Shown here: positions 8,748 to 16,075 of the stretch, in pieces
How the letters are laid out: the number at the start of each line of letters is the position of its first letter
Numbering within the stretch: position 1 is the first letter of the stretch
Assembly: GCA_025360845.1 (NCBI GenBank)
Contig: JANYBJ010000315.1
Location: 1-40,096, forward strand
Direction of reading: 5' to 3'
Source of the DNA: a bacterium
Lineage (GTDB): Bacteria; Verrucomicrobiota; Kiritimatiellia; RFP12; UBA1067
DNA length: 40,096 bases
Position numbers and translations under genes: made by a program
The notes under the pieces: generated by a model
The model's database searches: none
The model's input: only the letters and a program-made list of their open reading frames with translations
What the model was told of the DNA's origin: nothing

Positions 8748-8935
8748 GTGCCCGCCTTGTAATCGGCCCTGGCCTTCTCCATGAGCATTGACAACGGGTT
8801 CGCTGTCTCTTGGTCGTAATCGATCTGATGATCCCAACGCGCTTCCTCGTATGTGTCAAACCATGAGGAAAACGCCATAAACTCCGCCTCCGGGAGCGCG
8901 CTGACGGCTTTCTGAATATCGATTACGGTAGTCAT
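8732..8935 (-). CDS. Antitoxin of the RelE/ParE-like pair
   Basis: This 67-residue, acidic protein precedes and overlaps the toxin gene, the usual antitoxin-first order. Its pattern (IQKAVSALPEAEFMAFSSWF, then WDHQIDYDQETANPLSMLME, ending ADYKAGTCKRI) matches short antitoxins found with RelE/ParE toxins, whose C-terminal helix with a D-x-x-A-G segment binds the toxin. No DNA-binding domain is obvious, so autoregulation is uncertain. A perfect GGAGGAG ribosome site lies 8 bases before the ATG. Confidence 0.75.
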   Translation of the reverse strand: MTTVIDIQKAVSALPEAEFMAFSSWFDTYEEARWDHQIDYDQETANPLSMLMEKARADYKAGTCKRI

Positions 8936-8961
8936 GGTAATAGCTCCTCCAAATGTTTAAT

Positions 8962-8991
8962 AGAATACCGTTTTATTTAGCACCGTGTCAA
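8962..8991 (-). promoter_or_regulatory. Predicted promoter of the toxin-antitoxin pair
   Basis: On the minus strand a consensus TTGACA (8991-8986) lies 18 bases from TATTCT (8967-8962). The antitoxin GGAGGAG ribosome site (8950-8944) follows. Confidence 0.65.
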
Positions 8992-9127
8992 ATTGGCAAC
9001 CGTCCGCAGAAGCCCATGGGGAAGGATTCAAAGTCTGCTTGCGTTTTCTCTGGCAAATATTCCAGACCCGCTATATGTTTTGAATGTGTTTGATCGACTG
9101 TGATCACGAACCGAGCCGGAGAAAACA

Positions 9128-10687
9128 ATGTCCTCGTTTGAATCGAAAGAAACGGATACGAACGCGCGGCTGAAGCTCGCGGCAAGAACCCTGTTTTGTT
9201 TCGCCGTGACCGGTCTACCTCTTGTCATTTTAAAGGGAGTTGCAAATCATTTAGAAAAGGAGGACGCGGGAGGGCTCCTTGTTCGGCTCTTTTTCATCTT
9301 ACCCTTAACTGTAACCTGCCTCCGGATGTTCCAGCTAATCTCGCTGAGACATCTTGCGCTGTCTCTAATTCCGTCAGCGCTTTCATTTGGCGTTATACAC
9401 GTGATGGGAAGAAACGACTTGGGCGTTGATGCTGTAATGCCGATTGCGACTATTGTTGCCGCTTTGTTTGTGATGGGCGGCCCTGGCATAGCGGTCGGTG
9501 GTCATCTTGCCCCGCGCGCAAAATCCTCCATGCGTCACAGAATCCTTTATCTCACCGTTATTGCCGCACTTTACGGCCTGATTATTGGGCCGTGGCTTTA
9601 TCGCTATGCCGTGGCAGGCATCACCTCGGCGAGGGCAGGGATAGCGGGCATCGCCCAGCTTAACGCGAACATCACCGATTTGAAACGGACTGTCATCGTG
9701 CCAACGCTCGACACTCCGTTGTCTGCCGGAACCAATATGATCTGGTGCGGAACGATGCAACTCGCATGGAACGAACTCTGCGCGCTTGTGGGCGAAGACG
9801 TACATATGGAGAATGAGGACCCCATCGTTGGGCAACTGAGCAAGCGGGATGTCTCGGCCAAGAACTTGGACGAGAATACGTACCTTCTGGCAGCATTGCC
9901 CGCTGACAGTTCAAGTTTGAGTGCCCTTCGGAAGCGCGTATCCACGAAGTTCAGTGGTGCGGTTTCCCCCGAATTGATTCCAGCAGCCGATACGCTTCCT
10001 CGTAATTCGATTATGCTTTATGCTGCCCTTTTTGTGAACATGCCTTTCGACTGGGCCTTCGACAGGCTGAAACACCCTCTTAAGTTTGGCGGGGGCGACG
10101 TCGCCGCATTCGGGATCGATGGCGATGGCGATTTGGGAGACCGGAGAAGAGTGCGTTCGGTCCGCTCGCAGGTCAAAGTGATCGATTTTAACGGCAATGA
10201 CGACTTCGTCATCGAACTGAAAACAAAGAAGTCGAATCACCAGTTGATCCTCTCCAAGTTACGGCCAGAACTGACGCTGGAAAGTACCGTCCGGTCGGTG
10301 CTCACGCGCATGACCGTAACTCAGCCCGAATCGTCCTTCTGGTTCAACCGCCTGATCGTTCCGGTTGCCGACTACGACCTCGCGCACTGTTATCCAGAAC
10401 TTGTCGGTCGTCCCCTTTGCGTCAAGACGCCCTTGTTCGACAAGATGCCGATCGTCGCCGCGAACCAGAACATCCGCTTTAAGCTGGACGAGCGTGGAGC
10501 CGTATTGAAATCGGAAGCGCTCATAGGGGTTAAAACCGCATCAAAATCCCCGAAGGGGCCGCCTGACCTGATCTTTGACAAGCCGTTCCTTGTCCTGCTG
10601 AAATGCACAACCAGCGATAAGCCCTACTTCGCGATGTGGGTCGATAACCCCGAGATCCTTGTGAAATTCGGGAAGGATGCAAAATAA
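9128..10687 (+). CDS. Multi-pass membrane protein with serpin-like C-terminal domain
   Basis: This 519-residue protein has about five hydrophobic segments in its first 165 residues (around 19-37, 52-70, 74-92, 99-120 and 134-155). A soluble region of about 320 residues follows, the size of a serpin core. Three stretches fit serpin landmarks. RNSIMLYAALFVNMPFDWAF (from 292) resembles the strand carrying the vNA-yFkG-W signature. LDERGAVLKSEALIGV (453-468) sits where the reactive-loop hinge belongs. FDKPFLVLLK, ending in FAMWVDNP, resembles the C-terminal PFLF...G.v.NP signature. The distance from hinge Gly457 to FDKPF fits a normal reactive loop. Hinge positions P12-P9 are bulky or charged, unlike inhibitory serpins, so it may not inhibit proteases. 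Identification is by eye. Confidence 0.5.
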   Translation: MSSFESKETDTNARLKLAARTLFCFAVTGLPLVILKGVANHLEKEDAGGLLVRLFFILPLTVTCLRMFQLISLRHLALSLIPSALSFGVIHVMGRNDLGVDAVMPIATIVAALFVMGGPGIAVGGHLAPRAKSSMRHRILYLTVIAALYGLIIGPWLYRYAVAGITSARAGIAGIAQLNANITDLKRTVIVPTLDTPLSAGTNMIWCGTMQLAWNELCALVGEDVHMENEDPIVGQLSKRDVSAKNLDENTYLLAALPADSSSLSALRKRVSTKFSGAVSPELIPAADTLPRNSIMLYAALFVNMPFDWAFDRLKHPLKFGGGDVAAFGIDGDGDLGDRRRVRSVRSQVKVIDFNGNDDFVIELKTKKSNHQLILSKLRPELTLESTVRSVLTRMTVTQPESSFWFNRLIVPVADYDLAHCYPELVGRPLCVKTPLFDKMPIVAANQNIRFKLDERGAVLKSEALIGVKTASKSPKGPPDLIFDKPFLVLLKCTTSDKPYFAMWVDNPEILVKFGKDAK

Positions 10688-10688
10688 G

Positions 10689-10826
10689 ATGCGATTGCTT
10701 CTGTCACTCCGCAGCGCCTTGGCGATGGTCCTGCTCTCTTCGGCCTTGACCGTCCCGGCCCTCGACATCAAGACGCTCGGCGGGCGCGAGTTCAAGAACG
10801 CGAAGGTCCTGCACCAAACGAGGTGA
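10689..10826 (+). pseudogene. 45-residue truncated secreted ORF
   Basis: One base after the previous stop, an ATG opens a signal peptide (LAMVLLSSALTVPALD). It is followed by IKTLGGREFKNAKV and then an early TGA. The post-signal segment resembles the start of secreted proteins that continue as tl.G..ykna.V..v.pdgl, so this looks like the 5' remnant of a longer gene. It is probably co-transcribed with the serpin-like gene. It could instead be a functional short secreted peptide. Nothing downstream restores the frame convincingly before the next promoter. Confidence 0.45.
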
Positions 10827-10930
10827 AGCAGAACCGGCAACTGTCTGTCGTGGTTAGCGCAAACCAAGCGTCGGTTGTTATGGTCTTGGCCAAACAAGAT
10901 GGACAAAGGCGATACAACCCATCCTTTCGG

Positions 10931-10960
10931 TTGCGGACATCCGACGCTGTGGGGTATGAT
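10931..10960 (+). promoter_or_regulatory. Predicted promoter of the kinase-galU operon
   Basis: TTGCGG (10931-10936) and TATGAT (10955-10960) are separated by 18 bases. The ribosome site AGGAG (10976-10980) follows, 6 bases before the ATG at 10987. Confidence 0.55.
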
Positions 10961-10986
10961 GACAACATCCTGTTTAGGAGCACACC

Positions 10987-11982
10987 ATGATTATTCGCAC
11001 GACTGCTTACCCGCGGGCGGCGCTCATCGGAAATCCGTCCGACGGCTATTTCGGCAAGACCATCGCCTTCACCTTTTCGAACTTTTCGGCGCGCGTCACG
11101 CTCTACGAGTCGCCCGAGCTGGAGATCGTTCCCAGCCGCCGTGACAGCTCCACGTTCGACAGCATCGCCGCCCTGTACGACGACGTGCGCCTGTTCGGCT
11201 ACTACGGCGGCATCCGGCTGCTCAAGTCGGCCATCAAATCCTTCTACGGCTACTGCCTTGATAACAAGATCGGGCTGCATGGCCATAACTTCACGATCCG
11301 CTACGACTCCGACATCCCCAACCTCGTCGGGCTGGCCGGCTCCAGCGCCATCATCACCGCCACGATGCGCGCGCTGCTCGCCTTCTACGGCGTCTCCATT
11401 CCCAAGCCCCAGCTCGCCAACCTGATCCGCGCCGTGGAGAACCGCGAGCTCGGCATCGCGGCAGGGCTTCAGGACCGCGTGGCCCAAGTCTATCAGGGCA
11501 TGGTGTACATGGACTTCGACAAGGGGCTCTTCGACAAGCAGGGCTTCGGCCACTACGAGCCGCTCCAGCCCGCCCAGTTGCCGCCGCTCTACATCGCCTA
11601 CCGCACCGACCTCTCGGAAGGCTCCGAGGTTTTCCACAACAACATCCGCGAGCGCTTCGACCGCGGCGAACCCCAGGTCGTCGACGCCATGAAGTACTGG
11701 GCCAACCTCACCGTGCAGGCCAAGGACGCGATCCAGCGCGGCGACTGGACGAAACTCTCCGAACTCATGGACGCAAACTTCGACAAGCGCAAAGAGATCT
11801 TCAAGCTCAGCCAAGGCAACTTGAGCATGGTGGCGACGGCCCGCGCGGCCGGCGCGGCCGCCAAGTTCACCGGCTCCGGCGGCGCGATCATCGGCGTCTA
11901 CACCGACGAGGCGATGTTCGCCAAACTGACCGAGGCCTTCGCCTCCCAGAACATCTGTGTCTTCAAACCCACCCTCGTCTGA
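10987..11982 (+). CDS. Glucuronokinase-like GHMP kinase
   Basis: GHMP-superfamily sugar kinase of 331 residues. It resembles plant glucuronokinase, which makes glucuronate 1-phosphate, across its whole length. It has LIGNPSDGYFGKTIAF near the N-terminus, YYGGIRLLKSAIK, and the ATP loop GLAGSSAI at 115-122. The ELGIAAGLQDRVAQVYQGMV block and the C-terminal KFTGSGGAIIGVY are also present. The next gene is a UTP-sugar-1-phosphate uridylyltransferase 54 bases downstream on the same strand, which fits a salvage route to UDP-glucuronate or another UDP-sugar. Other anomeric sugar kinases of the GHMP family are possible, so the substrate is inferred. Confidence 0.75.
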   Translation: MIIRTTAYPRAALIGNPSDGYFGKTIAFTFSNFSARVTLYESPELEIVPSRRDSSTFDSIAALYDDVRLFGYYGGIRLLKSAIKSFYGYCLDNKIGLHGHNFTIRYDSDIPNLVGLAGSSAIITATMRALLAFYGVSIPKPQLANLIRAVENRELGIAAGLQDRVAQVYQGMVYMDFDKGLFDKQGFGHYEPLQPAQLPPLYIAYRTDLSEGSEVFHNNIRERFDRGEPQVVDAMKYWANLTVQAKDAIQRGDWTKLSELMDANFDKRKEIFKLSQGNLSMVATARAAGAAAKFTGSGGAIIGVYTDEAMFAKLTEAFASQNICVFKPTLV

Positions 11983-12036
11983 TCTCTTCATGAGTTCCTG
12001 ACAGCCTTCCGCCTAAACCGCAAAAGCCTCTTTCTT

Positions 12037-12924
12037 ATGATCACCAAAGCCGTCATCCCCGCCGCCGGTTTCGGCACGCGGTTCCTGCCCGCCACAAAAG
12101 CCTCGCCCAAGGAGATGCTGCCCATCGTGGACACCCCGGTGATCCAGTACGTGGTCGAAGAGGCCGTGGCCTCGGGCATCACCGACATCCTCATGGTCAT
12201 CGGCAAAGGCAAGCGCGCGCTGGAGGAGCACTTCGACCGCAGCTTCGAGCTTGAGCTTGAACTGGAAGCCAAGGGCAAGCTCAAGGAGCTCGAAAGCATC
12301 CGCGCCATCTCCGACCTCGCGAACATCCATTTCGTGTGGCAGCGCAAGATGCTCGGGCTGGGCGACGCGATCCGCTGCGCCCGCCACCACGTGGGCAGCG
12401 AACCCTTCGCGGTCCTGCTGGGCGACACGCTCATGCAGAGCCTGAGCGGCGTGCCCGCCACGCGGCAGCTCATCGACGTCTACGACCGCTTCGGCGGCTG
12501 CGTGGTGGCGCTGGAGGAGGTGCCGCTGGAGCGCGTCAGCCGCTACGGCGTGATCAGCGGCGAGCAGCTCGACGGGCGCACCTACCGCGTAAACGACATG
12601 GTCGAGAAGCCCTCGCCCAAGGAGGCCCCCTCCAACCTCGTGGTGGCCAGCCGCTACATTCTCACGCCGGACATCTTCGAGTACATCGACGCGGCCAAGC
12701 CCGGCAAAGGCGGCGAGATCCAGATCACCGACGCGCTGCGGGCACGCGTGGCCGCAGGCCAGCCCATGCACGGCTGCCGCGTGCAGGCCCGCCGCCACGA
12801 CGCGGGCAACACGCTGGACTTCATCAAGACCAATATCCTCTACGGCCTCGAACACAAGGACATCGCGCCCGCGCTCTCTGACTTCATCATCGCGAAGGCC
12901 GACGAGCTCCGCAGCAAACGCTGA
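12037..12924 (+). CDS. galU: UTP-glucose-1-phosphate uridylyltransferase
   Basis: Makes UDP-glucose from glucose 1-phosphate and UTP for cell-envelope sugars. The 295-residue protein has the nucleotidyltransferase start VIPAAGFGTRFLPATKASPK, GLGDAIRCAR, the metal-binding LLGDTLM, VEKPSPKEAPSNL, and the substrate motif GKGGEIQITDAL. All are standard for GalU. It follows the glucuronokinase-like gene with no promoter or terminator between, so the pair probably forms one operon. Some relatives accept glucuronate 1-phosphate, which would complete a UDP-glucuronate salvage route; that is inference. A terminator follows. Confidence 0.93.
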   Translation: MITKAVIPAAGFGTRFLPATKASPKEMLPIVDTPVIQYVVEEAVASGITDILMVIGKGKRALEEHFDRSFELELELEAKGKLKELESIRAISDLANIHFVWQRKMLGLGDAIRCARHHVGSEPFAVLLGDTLMQSLSGVPATRQLIDVYDRFGGCVVALEEVPLERVSRYGVISGEQLDGRTYRVNDMVEKPSPKEAPSNLVVASRYILTPDIFEYIDAAKPGKGGEIQITDALRARVAAGQPMHGCRVQARRHDAGNTLDFIKTNILYGLEHKDIAPALSDFIIAKADELRSKR

Positions 12925-12964
12925 GCGGGAAAAGAATATTTCAGTCCTTCTCTGTCCGGCCAAT

Positions 12965-12997
12965 AAAAAAAGCCCCGCGTTTCCGCGAGGCCTTTTT
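12965..12997. terminator. Bidirectional terminator between galU and lsrF
   Basis: A run of seven A's leads into GCCCCGCG (12972-12979), a TTTC loop and CGCGAGGC (12984-12991), followed by five T's. One mismatch interrupts the 8-bp stem. The A and T runs let it serve both converging genes. Confidence 0.85.
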
Positions 12998-13012
12998 GCT
13001 TGTCCCTGGGCG

Positions 13013-13035
13013 GGCGAACAGCCGTTCGCCTCTAC
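13013..13035 (-). repeat. REP-like palindrome abutting the lsrF stop codon
   Basis: GGCGAAC (13013-13019) and GTTCGCC (13024-13030) form a perfect 7-bp stem. Read on the minus strand the unit begins GTAGAGGCGAAC, so its TAG is the lsrF stop codon. A related unit sits at 24793-24814. Confidence 0.6.
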
Positions 13036-13901
13036 TTCAGGTCGTTGAACATCTGGAAGGCATCGGCCGGCTTCATGTTCTTGTGGACGACCGCCGAGAC
13101 CGCCTGGATCATCGCCGCGGGCTTATCGGACTGGAAGACGTTGCGTCCCATGTCCACGCCCGCCGCGCCGCTCTGGATCGCCATGTAGGCCAGCTCCAGC
13201 GCCTCCAGCTCGGGCAGCTTCTTGCCGCCCGCGATCACGATCGGCACCGGGCAGCACGCCACGACCTTCTCGAACCCTTCGGTGTAGTAGGTCTTGACGA
13301 TGTTCGCGCCGTTCTCCGCGCAGACGCGCGAGGCCAGCCCGAAGTAGCGCGCGTCGCGTGCCATATCCTTGCCCACCGCCGTCACGCCCATCACCGGGAT
13401 GCCGACTGCCAAGCCCGCGTCCACCGCGTTGTAGAGATTCGCCACGGTCTCCGCTTCCGTGCTCTGGTCGCCGATCGCCACCATCACCGCGATCGCCGAC
13501 GCGTTCAGCTTCACCGCGTCCTGGATGTCGATGACGACGTTGTGGTTCAGCTCGGTCAGGATCGTCGAGCCCGCGTCGGCCCGCAGGCAGACCGGCTTGC
13601 GGCTGGTCGGCGGCACCAGCGCGCGCAGCACGCCGCGGGCGCACATCAGGCAGTCCGCATACTCGATCAGCGGGGTGATGGTGAGGTCGATGCGCTCCAC
13701 GCCCGAGGTCGGCCCCATGATGAAACCGTGGTCGAACGCCAGCATCACGCTCTTACCCGTCGCGGGGTTGAAGATGCGGCTGAGGCGGTCCTTCATGCCC
13801 CAGTCGAGGTTGTTCGAGCCCTTCAGATAGAAGCCGTCGCTCGCCTGCGCCACGCCAACGCCGTAGCTTTTGCCTTCCCGAATGTCGTCTAAATCTGCCA
13901 T
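13032..13901 (-). CDS. lsrF: LsrF-like class I aldolase/thiolase
   Basis: Resembles E. coli LsrF along its 289 residues, from the identical start MADLDDI through LDWGMKDRLSRIFNP, VMLAFDHGF, the Schiff-base strand IVKTYYTEGFEK, IVIAGGKKLPELEALE and GVDMGRNVFQS. The lysine in VKTYY is residue 203, the same number as the catalytic lysine of E. coli LsrF. LsrF transfers an acetyl group from a phosphorylated AI-2 product to CoA; relatives are fructose-bisphosphate-type aldolases. No lsrK, lsrR, lsrG or lsr transporter is nearby. It is last in a run with dhaK and dhaL, so an aldolase role on a phosphorylated ketose is plausible. The ribosome site GGGAG precedes the ATG. Confidence 0.82.
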   Translation of the reverse strand: MADLDDIREGKSYGVGVAQASDGFYLKGSNNLDWGMKDRLSRIFNPATGKSVMLAFDHGFIMGPTSGVERIDLTITPLIEYADCLMCARGVLRALVPPTSRKPVCLRADAGSTILTELNHNVVIDIQDAVKLNASAIAVMVAIGDQSTEAETVANLYNAVDAGLAVGIPVMGVTAVGKDMARDARYFGLASRVCAENGANIVKTYYTEGFEKVVACCPVPIVIAGGKKLPELEALELAYMAIQSGAAGVDMGRNVFQSDKPAAMIQAVSAVVHKNMKPADAFQMFNDLK

Positions 13902-13923
13902 GACCGTCTCCCTTTTCTCGATG

Positions 13924-13949
13924 GAATCGAAAGAATCGATTCTCTCGAC
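13924..13949. repeat. GAATCGA-type repeat between dhaL and lsrF
   Basis: The 49-base spacer contains a perfect 12-bp palindrome AGAATCGATTCT (13932-13943). On the minus strand it also has one copy of the 14-mer GTCGARRGAATCGA, which recurs twice in the dhaK-dhaL spacer. Confidence 0.5.
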
Positions 13950-13950
13950 A

Positions 13951-14565
13951 TTATTTAACCGTCTTCGCGAACGCGTTGAAGATGCAGGCCATCGACGCGG
14001 AACCCGCGTCGCGCGGACCGATCGAGCGCTCGCCGAGATTCTTCGCGCGGCCGAATTTGGCGCGCATCGCGCAGGTGGCCTCCGAGCCTTTCGCGGCCCC
14101 CGACGCGCCCTTCTGAAACATCGCGGCGACGCCCTCGGCCTGCGCGGCCACCAGCGCCTCAGTCGCCGGGATCAGCGCGTCCATCAGCGTCTTGTCGCCC
14201 ACGCGGGCCTTCGTCGTAAACCCGATCTCTTCGAGACCGCCGGCGAAGACCTTGGCCAGCGCGGCCGCATCGAGTTCCGCCGCGCCCTCCGGTGCCGCGT
14301 CGCTCATGCCTTGCAGCCAAGCGCCGTACAGCGTGCTGGTCGAACCGCACGCCTCGTTCTGCAGCGCGTCGGTCAGCGCCTTGAGATAGCCTTTGAAATC
14401 CGCGCCGTCCGCCTTCCGCATCGCGTTGAAGGCCGTCACGATCGCGGTCCCGTGGTCGCCGTCGCCGCCTGATGCGGCGTCCAGCTCGGAGAAGGTCTTC
14501 TCCTCCGCCCGGATATCCACACCGGCGGCCGCGACCATTTCTTTGAATTGTGAAAGCGTGAGCAT
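13951..14565 (-). CDS. dhaL: DhaL-like nucleotide-binding subunit of a ketose kinase
   Basis: DhaL carries the nucleotide in dihydroxyacetone-type kinases, and DhaK carries the sugar. The 204 residues have the metal/nucleotide motif GGDGDHGTAI near residue 33, GSTSTLYGAWLQG where the family has its conserved Ser-Gly loop, VGDKTLMDALIPA, and the closing GERSIGPRDAGSASM. No phosphotransfer DhaM is present, so this is more likely an ATP-dependent kinase than a PTS-linked one. The gene lies between dhaK and lsrF on the same strand. The substrate could be dihydroxyacetone or a longer ketose such as an erythrulose. Confidence 0.88.
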   Translation of the reverse strand: MLTLSQFKEMVAAAGVDIRAEEKTFSELDAASGGDGDHGTAIVTAFNAMRKADGADFKGYLKALTDALQNEACGSTSTLYGAWLQGMSDAAPEGAAELDAAALAKVFAGGLEEIGFTTKARVGDKTLMDALIPATEALVAAQAEGVAAMFQKGASGAAKGSEATCAMRAKFGRAKNLGERSIGPRDAGSASMACIFNAFAKTVK

Positions 14566-14582
14566 GCCTGTTGGTCTCCCTT

Positions 14583-14643
14583 GTCGAAAGAATCGAGAAA
14601 ACCGAAGGAGTCGAATTCAATCGATTCCTTCGATTCCCTCGAC
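14583..14643. repeat. Imperfect inverted repeat between dhaK and dhaL
   Basis: GTCGAAAGAATCGA (14583-14596) and the complement of TCGATTCCCTCGAC (14630-14643) match at 12 of 14 positions. They fit the consensus GTCGARRGAATCGA also seen in the dhaL-lsrF spacer. The unit could fold as a hairpin in the mRNA between the cistrons. Confidence 0.5.
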
Positions 14644-14656
14644 GCTGCCTTCTTCT

Positions 14657-15655
14657 TTACGCCGTCCAATACGGCGTGCGGGCGCAGGCCTTCAGATACG
14701 CCACGTGGTCCGGGTCCAATTTGCAGAGGATCATCTGGAAGCCGGCCATCTCCTGCACGGTCAGGTACTCGCCGCAGGCGCCGGGGGTCACATGGACGCC
14801 TTTCGAGGCCAAAATCTGTGCGGTCTTGCGGTAGACGATCAGCATCTCCATCAGGGTGGTCGCGCCCACGCCGTTGATGATCAGCAGAGCGGTGTCGCCC
14901 GCCTTCACGCCGGTCGCCTGGACGAGCGGCTCGATCATGCGCGCGGCGGTCTCGTCGGCGCTCAGGATCTTGGTGCGTCCGCCGCCGGCCTCGCCGTGCT
15001 GGCCCATGCCGATCTCCATCTCGTCGTCGGGGAGGACCGCGATCACGCCGCCGTTCTGCGGATGGGTGCAGCCGGTCATGGCCACGGCCAGCGTCGCCAT
15101 CTGCTTGTTGAAGCGCTCGCCGATGTCGACGATCTCTTCGAGGCTCTTGCCCGCTTCAGCCGCCGCGCCGACCACCTTGTAGAGCGGGATGCAGCCGGCC
15201 AGGCCGCGCTTATCGTCGATCGGGGTGTCCACGCCGGCCGAGATGTCCTCGTGCGTGACGATCTCGACGACCTTGATGCCTTCCTTCTGCGCGTCGCGCA
15301 GGGCCTTGCTCGCGCTCATGCGGTCGCCCGCGTGGTTCAGCGTCACCAGCAGGATGCCGGCTTCGCGCTTGAACAGGCGCAGCGCCTCCAGCACTTTCGG
15401 CGCGCCCGGCGCGGCGAAGATGTCGCCGACCACGCTGGCGTCGAGCATGCCTTCGCCCACGAACCCGCTCAGCGCCGGCTCATGGCCCGCGCCGCCGAGC
15501 GTGACGATGGCTACCTTGCTCTGATCCTTCGGCGTGGCACGCACCACGACCTTCTCGTTCACCAGCGTGACTTTACCGCTGTAGCACAGCGCCAGGCCTT
15601 CCAACAACTCTTTGGTCAGATTCGCGGGATCATTGACAAACTTTTTCATCGGCAT
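14657..15655 (-). CDS. dhaK: DhaK-like sugar-binding subunit of a ketose kinase
   Basis: This 332-residue protein matches DhaK. It has GGAGHEPALSGFVGEGMLDA near residue 54, the loop LNHAGDRMSASKA, and GMGQHGEAGGGRT with His220, the residue that in C. freundii DhaK binds the substrate carbonyl as a hemiaminal. LIINGVGATTLMEM is the conserved C-terminal motif. The usual N-Y-T-G-D-R-L-N-F loop reads NHAGDRMSA, a change near the substrate pocket that could signal a different ketose. It is followed by dhaL and then lsrF. The start ATG at 15655 is two codons ahead of an alternative MKKF start. Confidence 0.88.
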   Translation of the reverse strand: MPMKKFVNDPANLTKELLEGLALCYSGKVTLVNEKVVVRATPKDQSKVAIVTLGGAGHEPALSGFVGEGMLDASVVGDIFAAPGAPKVLEALRLFKREAGILLVTLNHAGDRMSASKALRDAQKEGIKVVEIVTHEDISAGVDTPIDDKRGLAGCIPLYKVVGAAAEAGKSLEEIVDIGERFNKQMATLAVAMTGCTHPQNGGVIAVLPDDEMEIGMGQHGEAGGGRTKILSADETAARMIEPLVQATGVKAGDTALLIINGVGATTLMEMLIVYRKTAQILASKGVHVTPGACGEYLTVQEMAGFQMILCKLDPDHVAYLKACARTPYWTA

Positions 15656-15692
15656 GATAAGAATCCTTAGATAGCGGTTAACGGTTTATGGG

Positions 15693-16004
15693 TTAGCCCA
15701 ACTGCATCAGTTCGATCGGCATTCCCTGGTCGTAGATGAAGGCGATCTTCAATCCCGGCATCGGCTCGCAGACCGGCCACAGGATGCTCTTGCCGTTGAC
15801 GGCCTCGACGATGTTCTCGACGATGTAAGCCACATGCGTCTCGTCCTGGATCGCCGCGGCCATGGGGCTGTCCGGCTCGAAGTAGAGCCACTCGACCTTG
15901 TAAGTGCTCGCGCCCGCGTCGGTCACCCAAACCTTGAGCGGCTCGACAAACATCATTCCTTCCATCTTCTCGAAAACCGGAATGCCCGTGTGGTGATACG
16001 TCAT
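15693..16004 (-). CDS. Small VOC-like (glyoxalase fold) protein
   Basis: This 103-residue protein sits between the cupin gene and dhaK on the same strand, with a good ribosome site (GAGGAGAAAG) before its ATG. The pattern HTGIPVFEK at the start, HVAYIVENIVEAVNG in the middle and a final strand IAFIYDQGMPIELMQ fits one VOC beta-alpha-beta module pair. The paired metal ligands cannot be assigned with confidence (His at about residues 5 and 57, Glu near 98). VOC proteins isomerise, epimerise or cleave small molecules. Its role in this cluster is unknown; an LsrG-like or epimerase step is only a guess. Confidence 0.65.
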   Translation of the reverse strand: MTYHHTGIPVFEKMEGMMFVEPLKVWVTDAGASTYKVEWLYFEPDSPMAAAIQDETHVAYIVENIVEAVNGKSILWPVCEPMPGLKIAFIYDQGMPIELMQLG

Positions 16005-16075
16005 AACTTTCTCCTCTTGTGAACAGACGCGTCCGGCTCTGGTCCGGACGCTGTCGCGTGTTAAAAAACAGAGAC

